Source: Rachicladosporium sp. CCFEE 5018 (lineage: Eukaryota > Ascomycota > Dothideomycetes > Cladosporiales > Cladosporiaceae). Taken from it: DNA of 64,000 nt. Below are positions 10,894 to 21,343 of this stretch, piece after piece (within the stretch, counting starts at the first letter, position 1; every line of letters begins with the position of its first letter). Location of the stretch: assembly GCA_002077045.2 (NCBI GenBank), contig KZ111148.1, forward strand, positions 240,330 to 304,329, written 5' to 3'. The position numbers and the translations under genes were made by a program. Under the pieces are notes generated by a model that searched no databases, was not told where the DNA came from, and was given only the letters and a program-made list of their open reading frames with translations.

Positions 10894-12253
10894 ATGTCAG
10901 CAGTCACTTCACAACAACGACTACACCAGATCACGAATCAGATGGGGGTCAATGGAGTACAGAGCGCCTTTGGCGCGGTGCAGCAGGCACCTGAGGATCC
11001 ATTGGTATGTCTATACAGTATAATTCAAAGTGCACGAGGCTAACGATGTGAAGTTCGGGCTGATGGCAGCATACCGCAAGGATGAGGACTCAAAGAAAGT
11101 AGATCTGGGTATCGGCGCATACAGAGATAATAATGCGAAGCCATGGGTTCTTCCAGTGGTGAAGAAGGCCGACGACAGACTTCGCGATGATCCCAACCTC
11201 AATCACGAATATCTGCCCATTGCTGGACTCGCCGACTTCACTACAGCATCACAGAAGCTCGTCCTCGGTGCCGACTCGCCAGCGATCTCGGAGAAGCGTG
11301 TCGTCTCCCTGCAGACTGTCTCCGGCACTGGTGCAGTGCATCTCGGCGGCCTCTTCCTCTCAAAGTTCTACACTCCCTCGAACTCGGAATCGAAGGCGAT
11401 ACACGTCAGCTCACCGACGTGGGCGAACCACAATCAGATCTTCAGCAACGTCAACCTGCCAATCAAGACCTACCCTTACTTCAGCAAAGAGACGAAAGGT
11501 CTCGACTTCGACGGTATGGTCAAGTCACTCAAGTCCGCCACCGAAGGTAGCATCATCCTCCTACACGCCTGCGCTCACAACCCTACGGGTGTCGACCCAA
11601 CACAAGACCAATGGAAGCAAATCTCCACGATCATGAAAGAGAAGTCCCTCTTCCCCTTCTTCGACTGCGCCTACCAAGGATTCGCCTCTGGCTCTCTCAA
11701 CACCGACGCCTGGGCAATCCGCTACTTCGTCGAGCAAGGCTTCGAGCTCGTGATCTGCCAGTCTTACGCCAAGAACTTCGGCTTGTATGGCGAGCGCGCA
11801 GGCGCCTTCCACTTCGTCACCTCCCCCGGCTCCCACGCAAAAGAGACTACCTCCCGCGTCGGCTCTCAGCTCGCCATCCTCCAGCGCTCTGAGATCTCCA
11901 ACCCACCTGCCTACGGCGCTCGCATCGCGTCCCTCATCCTCAATGACAAAGATCTCTTCGCGCAATGGGAGGAGGATCTCCGCACGATGTCCGGTCGCAT
12001 CAAGGAGATGCGTAAAGCGCTCCGCTCGAAGCTGGAGGAGAAGAAGACGCCTGGGACGTGGAACCACATCACGGATCAAATTGGCATGTTCTCGTTCACT
12101 GGGCTGAACGAGGCGCAGGTGCAGAAGCTGAGGGAGAAGTATCATGTGTATATGACGAAGAATGGGCGGATCAGCATGGCGGGGCTGAATACGAATAATG
12201 TTGACTATTTCGCGGATAGCGTGGACGCTGTTGTGAGGGAGACGTCGAAGTAG
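10894..12253 (+). CDS. AAT2: Aspartate aminotransferase, cytosolic type (436 aa, one intron)
   Basis: It is a pyridoxal-phosphate enzyme that exchanges amino groups between aspartate/2-oxoglutarate and oxaloacetate/glutamate, linking nitrogen metabolism with the malate-aspartate shuttle. Exon 1 (10894-11004, 37 codons) and exon 2 (11054-12253) flank a 49-nt intron with GTATGT donor, GCTAACG branch and AAG acceptor. Splicing joins P-E-D-P-L to F-G-L-M-A-A-Y, as expected for the family. Visible signatures include V-D-L-G-I-G-A-Y-R-D, the N-P-T-G motif near residue 213, F-D-C-A-Y-Q with the cofactor-binding Asp near 241, and S-Y-A-K-N-F-G with the Schiff-base Lys near 277. No mitochondrial presequence is obvious, so the cytosolic isoform is inferred. 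The 3' part from 11607 is repeated exactly at 29680-30352, after the second assembly gap. Confidence 0.93.
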
Positions 12254-12279
12254 ATGCTGGATAGACGTTAAGCTGGGAG
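11607..12279. repeat. 673-bp segment repeated exactly at 29680-30352
   Basis: It covers the 3' part of the aminotransferase gene plus 26 bases after the stop, and runs right up to the first base of the 12280-12379 N gap. The other copy starts at the last base of the second N gap and continues past the match into unique sequence. This is best read as a contig overlap that was not merged. Confidence 0.9.
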
Positions 12280-12379
12280 NNNNNNNNNNNNNNNNNNNNN
12301 NNNNNNNNNNNNNNNNNNNNNNNNNNNNNNNNNNNNNNNNNNNNNNNNNNNNNNNNNNNNNNNNNNNNNNNNNNNNNNN
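12280..12379. other. Assembly gap, 100 N
   Basis: A run of exactly 100 undetermined bases, the usual placeholder for a scaffold gap of unknown size. Confidence 0.99.
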
Positions 12380-12796
12380 CTTACGCAGCACCTCCATCTG
12401 CTCCCTCCATAGATCTCCCCTCCTCAACCCCTCCATCTGTGCCTTCCATTCTCGTTCTTTCTGTGTGAGCTCATATTCTCCGCCCTCAGCCTTCTTGCCG
12501 CTCTCCTCGGCGCCACATCGTCCGTACCTATTCCCGTACCAGTGACTAGCGTACCTCGGGCTGAACAGCGGGCGAGATGAGACGTCCCAATTGAACTGAG
12601 CACGGCGGGAGACTGCCTTCATGAGTCGTACTCGATCTTTCAGGTTGCGGTAGGTGTTATAACGGTGATAGCTCGGGTCTATCTGGGAGTTCCAAGACCG
12701 GCTGTTGCGGCGCCAGTTGAAGAAGGTGCGAGACTGAAGTGAAGGAAGAGATACTGAGCGAGGACGAGCCGAAGGATGGACTGTGGGTGGAAGCAT
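12380..12796 (-). pseudogene. N-terminal fragment of the 1200-aa mitochondrial coiled-coil protein (duplicate of 63480-63896)
   Basis: This minus-strand frame encodes the first 139 residues of the protein fully present at 60294-63896 and is cut by the N gap. The DNA from 12380 to 12900 is identical to 63480-64000, including the noncoding bases upstream of the ATG. I interpret it as the beginning of a contig that overlaps the right end of the window, not as a second gene. Confidence 0.85.
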
Positions 12797-12900
12797 GATG
12801 GATGAAGGAGTGATGCTTGACTGCCTGGTGGCAAGTGAAGCTGACGGAGCAAGGCAGCCGGAGCTCTTGAGTAAGGTATGGATGTCACTATAACGAAACG
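12380..12900. repeat. 521-bp segment identical to 63480-64000
   Basis: The match begins at the first base after the N gap and continues to the last base of the window, so its full length cannot be seen here. It includes coding and upstream noncoding DNA with no difference detected by eye. Confidence 0.9.
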
Positions 12901-13404
12901 AATGAAGGTACCAGACTCATGGTGCCGTTAATGATGGCTGTTCCTGCTTCCGCAAGTGATGTTGCTGTATTCGAGTACGCCTAGAGTCATCGGAGCTCTA
13001 CAATGTGATGGATCACATCAGCTGTGCTCTCTAGCCGCGCCTCGGAGCAAGGGCATCCTCATTGCCCGCGTCGTCTTAACCCCGACCTCTTCCCCACTCC
13101 AAACCCCCACCGCTAAGATAAGAAAATGGTGGCACGTGCAACGTTGATGTCGAACAGTTAGACTTCTTGCGAAGACTCCATCGCTGGCAACATGATTGGT
13201 AGAAATGGCTCCTGTGAGGGCGACTACAAGTACACAAGTTTCATGTGAAATGACCGTGCCAGTGAAATATGTAAGTGATGATAAAATAACTGGATTACAC
13301 TACTAGATTACGAAATAAGTCTCCGATCCGACTTCCAGTGTCGTTGCAGGCATTGCATCTCTTTTCCCTCTTAGCAGATTCGCCAAAGCGTCGAGACTCG
13401 ACGT
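12901..13404. other. Intergenic region
   Basis: No gene is supported. It lies between the start of the truncated fragment and the 3' end of the CHRD gene. The A/T-rich part near 13255-13320 may hold 3'-end signals for the CHRD gene. Confidence 0.4.
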
Positions 13405-14066
13405 CTAACCCATCTGCCCCCTGACCGCGCCGGGGACGGCAAGAGATGAGTGGACATCCACGAAGAAGCCTGCCGGGTTTGCCTCGATCTGTGCAACCTT
13501 GAAGCCAGCACCTGTGTCAAGACCAGTGGCGTTGACAATGACACCCGTCGTGAACGGACCAGTCTGGCACCCAGCCGTGACGCGATAGTCCTTGCCCGGA
13601 ATGACGCTCGGGTTGGGAAAGGCAATGCGAGGAGGTCCAGACTTGCCTTTGGCGGCTTGGTGCAAGTGCGTGGCAGTGCGCGCTGGGGATTGATAATTAC
13701 CCTGGAAGTTGTACAAGCGGATGTAGTAACAGATCGTGTCCAACTCAGTGTTGATGCCGATGTCGTAGAAGCCTACTGCACCTGCGAGTCCGCCGGTGAA
13801 GGTGTTGTTGGCATTGACGACTTGGTCGGGGGTGGCCTTGATGCGGTAGGTCGAGGTGAAGGGGATGGGGAATCCTTTGTTGGTGTTCTTGAGGTAGCCA
13901 TCTTTGTCGCAGTCCTGCGAGGTGAATCAGTGATGTTCTGTGAGATACCAAAGTGATGGGTAACGCTCACCTTGCCATACTTGGGCTTCGCTGGGACGCC
14001 CTTATCGGCAGGGGCAGCCACGACCAGACCGGCCAGGAGAGATGCGCAGATGATGGAGGCCTTCAT
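13405..14066 (-). CDS. Secreted CHRD-domain protein (201 aa, one intron)
   Basis: Exon 1 (13971-14066) encodes a signal peptide: M-K-A-S-I-I-C, a hydrophobic core, then A-A-P near residue 19. A 56-nt intron (13915-13970; GTGAGC donor, TCACTGATTC branch, CGCAG acceptor) joins K-Y-G-K to D-C-D-K in phase 0. Exon 2 (13405-13914) encodes a CHRD-type domain, a beta-sandwich first described in chordin. The T-A-T-H-L-H-Q motif is near residues 112-118, followed by P-P-R-I-A-F-P-N-P and a closing F-F-V-D-V-H-S-S near 182-188 with G-A-V-R-G-Q. Fungal CHRD proteins are usually extracellular and of unknown function. Three short overlapping frames in this interval are pieces of this one spliced gene. Confidence 0.85.
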
Positions 14067-15430
14067 ATTGGGATGGATTTAAAATTTATGTCGAGAGTGG
14101 ATGGAAATGCGAAGGTGGTGGTGGAAAGTTGGTCGTTGATGGTTGTGGTAGAACAGGAGAGGAATGGGAAGGATACTCACGATATATACCATGACCTACG
14201 ATGCTGCGATCAGCGACTCCTTAGTGCCATGCTGCGCACGCATGCTCTGGTGTACGTATAGCCAAGGCGAACGGTCCATCAACATGACGGAGAGAGCCAT
14301 GGCTGATGCTAAACTCGGATCTGTACATGGCTCGTGTACATCGTCCGCCAGTGACAAGGAGATGAGTAGCGGCATGTCAAGACCACCAAGACAACGAAGC
14401 CAAGTCTCCAAGCAGTGAAGTGACAAATGACCCGTTGGCGATATTCATAGCACACCCTGCTGGAAGACAGGGCGCTAGGGTGACACTGCCGGTCGATCAT
14501 GATGGTTCTTTTGACGTCTGCTGTCTGCTCGCTCGTGCCGAGAGAGACTTGAAGGCTTCGATAATGCGCATGTCTCCACACAGTGGAGTTATCGCCAATT
14601 ATCACGCTGGAATTACAAGTACCTCGATGTCGCCGTCAATTTCAACGATACACAGCCAGGGGCCGCCGATAGCATTGGCAAGACATTGCGGGGTTCCAGC
14701 ATGTAATGGGTATCATGGAGGTTGCGGTCTTTGCCATGGCCCGCGCCAGGCCGGAGTGCGTCTAGTCGTAGTTACATAACAAGGCGATCCGCAGCAGGTA
14801 CGAGGAGAAGGTACAGGCCCGTGTAGTAAAGACTCCAAGTAGTCCGGCGTGGCATGCTAGGCGTTGAATCTTCCGATGGCCGCAGTAATTTGATGCCTCG
14901 GTGTTGTACGGTACACGCATGTCACTGAGTTCGCGCATGACGAGGTCGAGTGTTTGCCAAGTGTGATCTATTGAAAGATGAGCGTAGGTTCAGTCCCAAG
15001 CAATTGGGCCTGGGCTCTGTAGATCCGCCAAGAGGCGTGCTGCGCGTTACGCGCTCATCTCCAGACTCATCACACACCGTGCTCGGAGATGTTGGATGCG
15101 TGAATAATCAATTGCCATGGAGCATCCTCGTTAGTCATGCATCAACCGTTGAGGGAGTTGGATTCGAATTTCCGTGATGACAACAGGGGCGCACTTACCT
15201 TAGGTTTGCACTGCCGCATTCACGCTTCGGACCGGTAGATCCCGATTCTCGGCATGAGCCTTTTTACATCCTGGGGTCATCGCCATCCTGCTGAGTCAGT
15301 CTTCGCGATTACGATAACGACAGCGCTGGAACATTCGAGCTGAAGGCGTCCTCGCCAACGCGTACGCTGACTCAGTCACCATCGACTCGCCACAGATACT
15401 ATATGAGGCTCACGCACCTAGACTGCAGTC
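14067..15430. other. Divergent intergenic region, 1.36 kb
   Basis: It lies between the CHRD gene (-) and the AN1 zinc-finger gene (+). Open frames up to ~119 codons overlap on both strands without domain or splice support. It probably contains both promoters. No RNA gene was recognised. Confidence 0.4.
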
Positions 15431-16630
15431 ATGGCATCCAAACCACAGACCAACGATCCAAGCGAGACCTTCGGCGCGATGTCTGTCGGTGATGTTGAAG
15501 CGATCGGCTCGCACTGTCAGATGACGTTCTGTCACCAGCTGGACTTCCTCCCGTTTCGCTGCGAGAGCTGTAGAGGGTGAGTACTAATCGCTCTCTCACT
15601 TTTCCGAATGTCTGGAATTGCTCCTGTGCTTCTATGCGAACGTCCACGAGAGTAGGCTCACCTTGAGACTCAGTGGGAGAGAATCGACAAATTCATCTAA
15701 ACACTCGAGTGCGTTCTCACGGACGAATCAATGCCGGGCTTCACTGCCGCAGCTGAGCATATGGAAGCACAGGAAACGTTCAACGTATTTTGAGAAGTGG
15801 CGGTATTACGATGCTGCTGAGTGCATTCGCTAATGTATCTTAGTAAATTCTGCCTGGACCATCGAACGGAGTCAGCACACTCATGCCCACAAGCTGGCGC
15901 ATGGGCAAGACGAAGGGCAGCCCAACAACAAAACGCGTCGCCTTTGCCACCGAAACCAAGCATCTTGACGCACGAAAAACAATGTTCGTCACCTTCTTGC
16001 AAGACCTTGATCGACACGCCCCTTGTTACCGGTGTCCATTGTGAAAAGTGCAATCGATCATATTGTCTAAAACATCGATTCACGTATGATCACGACTGTG
16101 CCAACCTCACACCTTTAGGTGCACGACCAAAGGGCGAATCACAAAGAGAAAAGGGCTTGGCAGCACTCGATAAGCTTCGAGCATGGGGTGCATCGAAGAA
16201 AGCTGCATTACCCAAGGCGCCTGTCAGTAAAACAAAAGCCCAAGCAGCTGCGCAAGTACAAGAGCTTGCTACGCTCAAACGCACTGCAAAGGGCGATGCC
16301 AAGCTAGCTCCCGAGAAGCGGATATATCTCTACGTCGAAGCATCCTCGGAAACGATAACCGCCAAAATCCCAAAAGGCACCTTCTTCTATTCCGGAGAGT
16401 TCAGCGTAGGAAGAGTCTTAGACCTAGCAGCCAAGAGTCTGCAGGTGAGCAATGTCAATAACCAAGGAAATGGCGAGGAGGAGAAGCTGAGGGTCTTCCA
16501 TGTCGAGGGAGGAAAATTGCTAGATTTTGGCCAGAAGCTGGGAGCTACCGGCGTAGTCACTGGCCACACTATCGTACTTTTACGGGGTGTAGGAGCAGAA
16601 ATGGCCAAAACACCTACCAAAACTGGATAG
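15431..16630 (+). CDS. CUZ1: AN1 zinc finger / ubiquitin-like protein, Cuz1 (ZFAND1) type (310 aa)
   Basis: Family members (yeast Cuz1, human ZFAND1) bind the proteasome and Cdc48/p97 and help clear arsenite-induced or stress-granule proteins. Exon 1 (15431-15576) and exon 2 (15844-16630) are separated by an unusually long 267-nt intron with GTGAGT donor and TTAG acceptor. The junction rebuilds one Gly codon inside the first zinc finger, which strongly supports it. AN1 finger 1 spans about residues 29-63 (C...C...C-E-S-C-R-G-K-F-C-L-D-H) and finger 2 about 96-134 (C-S-S-P-S-C ... C-E-K-C ... C-L-K-H-R-F). A linker rich in Lys, Ala and Gln follows, then a ubiquitin-like region (~209-300) ending T-G-H-T-I-V-L-L-R. 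The intron contains stops in the coding frame. The symbol is assigned by domain order. Confidence 0.85.
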
Positions 16631-17357
16631 TAAATGTACGACTTTCTCACGACAGACGGCACTGTGCTTTCGCATCTACCAGTGTACTCACAGTAGTGAA
16701 ATGACCAGAGAATGGCTCATTGAGAGACACAAGCTGCGGTGAGAATGCTGCGTCCCCGAGACTGACTCGAGCACTTGCCAGGATGAGCACTGGCCTGACT
16801 TTGCGACTGTCTCGGCGACTCGGACACATCATGCTCATGCAAGTGCAAAGACACTCACTTCAGCAGATGGCCTACTTGAGAATCCACTAAGAGTCACAAA
16901 ACGTCAAGAGCATCACTCAATGGCAGACAGCCGATCACATCGCCAGGCTCATATCAATTTACGACACAAGGCCACCCCGAGTTCATACATCGTTCTGTGA
17001 AGTCATCGGAGTGCACGCTCGATCAGTCCCTTGTGTAGTCCACACAGAGCAGGTGGCAAAGCGCAACAACACGCGAGGGAGCCTGTCCCGGTACGTCGGC
17101 GGAGCCGATGCATTTGCAGGACTTCGCAAGAGCGAAGTGGCGACGTGCGATCAGTGCCACGACGAATGAGAGCCAGGGAGGGCATTCGCACGATGATGTG
17201 GCACTTCACTTCGTCGGCTACGGGTACATAGTCTCAAGCATGCGTTCATAGCACTGCATCCCCTGCCCTCCGGGTTCACACCCCATTCTTCGTCCTACCA
17301 TATTCCCCGAGCAAATCCTCTCATTTCACTCCGTCTATCACTCCTCTGCGCCATTCC
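16631..17357. other. Convergent intergenic region
   Basis: It lies between the 3' ends of the AN1 protein gene (+) and MTR10 (-). No gene is supported; frames of under 70 codons overlap on both strands. Confidence 0.4.
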
Positions 17358-20267
17358 CTACCCTTCAAACCTGAACCGTCCTTGCTCCAGCCTTCCCAAC
17401 CCCTCCCTCGGCGCCACGTTCCGCCTCCGATAACTCTGCGTGAAATCTTGCAGTAGGCTTCTAACCTTCCTCACCTCACCCATCTGCACCCTCTGCCCAA
17501 TGTTCCGTCCCAGCCTCTCCTTCTCCTGCTGACTCACGCTCCCCTCGGGCAGCATATTCACCGTCCCCTCCACCCAGCCGGCCGTAGCCTCTGGCATGAG
17601 CTGGAAGAGCGCTAGGAGCACGCCTGAGGCGTCCGGGAAGCAGTCTTGCGGGAATGAGTACATCATTCCGGTCAAGCAGCGCTGGGTGATCGCTTCGCCT
17701 GAGGTCGTCGCGAGGGCTATGACGGAAGCTTGCGTTTGTGCGGGATTCGGGCGGAGGCTGTAGGTTCCGTCATCTGGAGAGAACGAGGAGGATGGTGCGG
17801 AGGTCTGGCCGTAGGCGAGGAAGTCGCGAAGGAAGTGGAGGGTCGCCATCAGTGGCTCCTCCTTGAGAAGGGTGAGTGATGTAGTTGCGGCTGCGAGGAG
17901 TGAGGGCATCAGTGGTGAGGCAAGCAGGGAGTTGGCGTGGTAGAGGAGGACGTCTGTGGTGAGGCGGAAGAAGTCTTCAATCACATCGGGAAGTTCTTCG
18001 GGTGGGAGGTCGTTGAGTATCCGGAGGAAAGTGGTGGCTTGTTGCTCGTAGAATTTGTATATCGCTGTCGTCGTCGCTTCGGGTACGATCTCGGATACGT
18101 CTGAGAATTCGCGGACGATGCTGTCGGTTGCCCAGAGAAAGCAGCCTTGCCTGCTCGACGAGAAGCCGGCGGCGAGCTTGTCTGCCAGTTGTGGGAGGAG
18201 AGGGGCAGTATGTGTTCGGTAGGAGAGCACCATGTAGCGCCAACATCTGCAGACTCGCTCTATGATCGGCGTGAAGGCTACGAAGCGCTCGGCGATTGCT
18301 GTGAGCACTGGGAAGATCTCCTGGCAGTATTGCACCGCTGGACTGGACTCTCGAGGGTCGACGTAAGGCGTGACCCACTGGATGAAGATTGTGATGAGGT
18401 TCAGGCGGTCTGCAACTGCGAGCTGTGACTCTTTGTCGTTAGCAGATTGAGCCATAGCCATAAGGCGCTTCACTACCGGGTCGCAGCAGAGCTTGAAGTT
18501 GGCAAAGAGTACATTGAGAGGCTGCTTTGCGAGCACCGAAGCCACGCCCTCGGTAACTTCTTCTTGGCTCGTAGGTGGCAGGTTATCAAGAACTTGCTCG
18601 TAGAAGCCCTGTAGCTGGGCCATGAAGCCCTTCAACAGTTCGGCGCAGTCATTGCAGAAGAATTTGAAGCTGAGAGCTGCAGCCTTCACGACCTCTTTGC
18701 TTGGATGCTGGAACGCTGCCATGATGAAGTTGAGCTGGTCCTGTAATGTCTCAGGATGTTCACTCGTCCACTCGGTATAACGTCCAAGTGCCATCACTGC
18801 CTGGAAGCGTACTTTCTCGTGGTCTGGTATTTGCACAATGAGAGGAATGAGTCTTGGTAGCATGACATTTTCGTCTTTTGGTACCATACGACCCATCGCC
18901 CGTAAGCTGAAAAGAGGTGCCTCCAGTTGCTGCCATGCTGGGACTTTGCCCTGCTGAGCCTGTGCACCGTTCCGACCAACCCAAGCCTCAACGAGAACGT
19001 AGCTCTTCTCCAGACATTGTGTCACGCCAATGACCTCGCAGCAGTCCTTCAGCACATCACCCATTGCATGGCGGAACTCTCGGAACTTGTCCTCGGCCTC
19101 TCGGTCGCCATCGAACAGATCCGTGTCGTTACCGGTCTCGGAGGTCGGGAATTGCAGATGTCCAATCATGATATCTACCAGCTTGCTGTAGATGTCGTTG
19201 AGCTGCACTCTTGCTTCCATGTACTGCTCCAGTGTGATGTACTGCTTCAATTCGTACCAGAAGTTGAACGTTTGCGATAGTGCATCCCGCTCCTTGTCTC
19301 TTGCGCAGCACTCCAGTACCGACTCGACAAGCGGACGGAATTGCTGTGGCTCTCGTGCGATCAAGACGACCCACGCCTCGCCCGCCTCCGCGAACACCCT
19401 CGTTATGCCCTTGAACGTATCCCAGTCTTCCTCTTCTGCGCATGCCTGTATGCGTGGACGCAACGCAGCGAGCCGTGGATATAGTGTCTTGATCGTCGCC
19501 ACCGACTCGTCCACATCCCGCGTCTCCCGGAACAGTGCGCATAGTGTCTCGACCGCCTCGTCAAACGATGCGTCCGCCTGGATCGCAGTCATGATCACAT
19601 CCATCAGTGGTGAATTCACTACATCATTGACTTGCACTTCCGCCACCCAGGATGTCAGACACGCCATCAGGATCGGATCCTGTGCAGCTGTGGGTGACGA
19701 TCGGGCGTACTGTGTGAGCAGTTGCAGGACCTGCTGCGCGTTCTCCTCTAGTAGCTCCCGTGTCCGCTGTTGTAATTCATCCTCGGCCAGATTAATCTTC
19801 CGCCCCTGAGTGACTTCCTCAGGCAAAACATGGATGAATTCCAGCACACATGCTATGCTCTCTGAGTCGCTGCCAAGTGCCGTGACCACCGTCTGCAGTA
19901 CGTCCTTCCACTCCAGCATCTGAATGGCCAGATTCGCCAAGCACACGCATAGCTGCGTTCGTATAGGCTTCGGGCCTTTGGCGTATGTGCGTAGCAGGTC
20001 TAATATGGAATCTCGCAGTTGTGGCAGACTCTCTCGAGGTAATTGGTAGAAGTCGAACACGATCTTCCCCTTCAATGTAGTCGCCGCGAATAGCTTCGCC
20101 TGCACATCGCTATCCCCCTGTAGTAATGTGAAGGAACTCGTCCAGGCATCAGCGGACTTCTGGAATCGCTCGAGGTAGGCGTGGGCCTGTGTTTTCGATG
20201 CATTGTTGCTCGACTGCATCGTCGCGAGGGCGGAGAGGATAGGCTGCATGGTGGCGACGGCGGCCAT
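17358..20267 (-). CDS. MTR10: Karyopherin-beta nuclear import receptor, Mtr10/transportin-3 type (969 aa)
   Basis: Mtr10 carries SR-type mRNA-binding proteins such as Npl3 into the nucleus and contributes to retrograde tRNA import, using RanGTP for release. The single open frame gives 969 residues, the usual family length. The N-terminus has the importin-beta N-type HEAT region (A-L-A-T-M-Q, L-E-R-F-Q-K-S, then K-L-F-A-A-T-T-L-K-G-K-I in place of the usual A-x-Q-T-L near residue 60). The rest reads as alternating amphipathic helices typical of HEAT repeats, including the conserved A-L-S-F-K-F-F-C and the C-terminal region rich in L-L-Q-D-F. No intron was detected. The start could also be the second Met (residue 7). 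It is divergent from the broken Het-C/vWA gene, with about 1.08 kb between them. Confidence 0.92.
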   Translation of the reverse strand: MAAVATMQPILSALATMQSSNNASKTQAHAYLERFQKSADAWTSSFTLLQGDSDVQAKLFAATTLKGKIVFDFYQLPRESLPQLRDSILDLLRTYAKGPKPIRTQLCVCLANLAIQMLEWKDVLQTVVTALGSDSESIACVLEFIHVLPEEVTQGRKINLAEDELQQRTRELLEENAQQVLQLLTQYARSSPTAAQDPILMACLTSWVAEVQVNDVVNSPLMDVIMTAIQADASFDEAVETLCALFRETRDVDESVATIKTLYPRLAALRPRIQACAEEEDWDTFKGITRVFAEAGEAWVVLIAREPQQFRPLVESVLECCARDKERDALSQTFNFWYELKQYITLEQYMEARVQLNDIYSKLVDIMIGHLQFPTSETGNDTDLFDGDREAEDKFREFRHAMGDVLKDCCEVIGVTQCLEKSYVLVEAWVGRNGAQAQQGKVPAWQQLEAPLFSLRAMGRMVPKDENVMLPRLIPLIVQIPDHEKVRFQAVMALGRYTEWTSEHPETLQDQLNFIMAAFQHPSKEVVKAAALSFKFFCNDCAELLKGFMAQLQGFYEQVLDNLPPTSQEEVTEGVASVLAKQPLNVLFANFKLCCDPVVKRLMAMAQSANDKESQLAVADRLNLITIFIQWVTPYVDPRESSPAVQYCQEIFPVLTAIAERFVAFTPIIERVCRCWRYMVLSYRTHTAPLLPQLADKLAAGFSSSRQGCFLWATDSIVREFSDVSEIVPEATTTAIYKFYEQQATTFLRILNDLPPEELPDVIEDFFRLTTDVLLYHANSLLASPLMPSLLAAATTSLTLLKEEPLMATLHFLRDFLAYGQTSAPSSSFSPDDGTYSLRPNPAQTQASVIALATTSGEAITQRCLTGMMYSFPQDCFPDASGVLLALFQLMPEATAGWVEGTVNMLPEGSVSQQEKERLGRNIGQRVQMGEVRKVRSLLQDFTQSYRRRNVAPREGLGRLEQGRFRFEG

Positions 20268-21343
20268 GGTGGCGGTGGTGGATAGGTAAGGACTGAAGTG
20301 GTGGTGTATATTGAAGAGCAGTCAAGATGGCGCACGCGAGGAAAGATGTATCGACCTGTGCCGGCACGAGCAATCAGATGCGACTCTTGCCCCGCCGGAA
20401 ACATGCACATGACTCGCGCTTAATGCGTGAGACATCAGTTTCCCATGACTTTCTTTTGCAATTCTCTTCCATCGATACCATCTCTTGGTCTCGTACAGAT
20501 CGGCTCGCGTACACGTGAGCAAAGACTCGCCTCTCGCGCCGAGTGCGCATCGAGACCGGATTGAACGATGCGATATTAGCTGTACTACTGGGGGCTTCCG
20601 CTAGAGCTCTCGCTTTGCGCTCTGATGGCGCTCTCGTGGTCCATCCCTCGAACCGTTCCTTCGGCCTTGCATCTCCGATCGTAACGATGGCAGCACGCAC
20701 AGGAGATAGCACGCTCACTACGGGAGCAGAATTACTTACACCCAAGTAAGCACGAAGCTAATGCTAGCGACAGCTGTGGCGTAGTACGTGTCCCAAGTGA
20801 CTGAACAGCCAGTACGCTTACCGGGCCTGCCTCGAGTCCAGAAGGATTCGGGATACTGGCGTAATGCGTTGCCTCTCATTCTATTGCGAAAGATACTGAG
20901 ACGAACCCACCCTACTTATCATGAGTGATTCGAGTTGTGAGATCAGATGAGTGGACGGTGAGGTGGGTTAGCAACTATTCCGTTCGCTCTTTGCTGTCTT
21001 ACAGCGACTCAGCGTCAAGCAGAGTGCGACAAAGAGTGCGACATTGGCGCAGGCTTCATCACGTGAGATTCTTGGCGTAATCGCCTTGCACTCCCTTGGC
21101 CGATTGCACGAATCTAATTTGCGTGCGCCATCGCGTGAGCAATACCGAGTAGGAACGGCGAGGACGGTTCCCAAGTCCCTACATATACCGCATCTCGTAC
21201 CTCTTCAGACCGCAATCATTCACCTCACATTGACAGTGACCACCCCGCTGATCGTTCTCTCACTGCTTGCCAATACTCTTCTCTCACTCCTCATTGGATC
21301 GCTTCGTTGTTTCTCCCAGTTGCTTGCGGTCTTCTGATCAACG
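20268..21343. other. Divergent intergenic region, 1.08 kb
   Basis: It lies between MTR10 (-) and the Het-C/vWA pseudogene (+). The short frames on both strands have no domain support. It is probably promoter DNA for both genes. Confidence 0.4.

Noticed and set aside
11561..12796. Minus-strand 411-codon frame across the first N gap
   Set aside because: It joins the N-terminal fragment of the 1200-aa protein to the antisense of the aminotransferase gene through the N run.
13450..13956. Plus-strand 168-codon frame
   Set aside because: It is antisense to the spliced CHRD gene, which has a signal peptide, intron and domain.
15100..15180. B-box-like GGATTCGAATTT word
   Set aside because: No tRNA arms can be folded around it on either strand.
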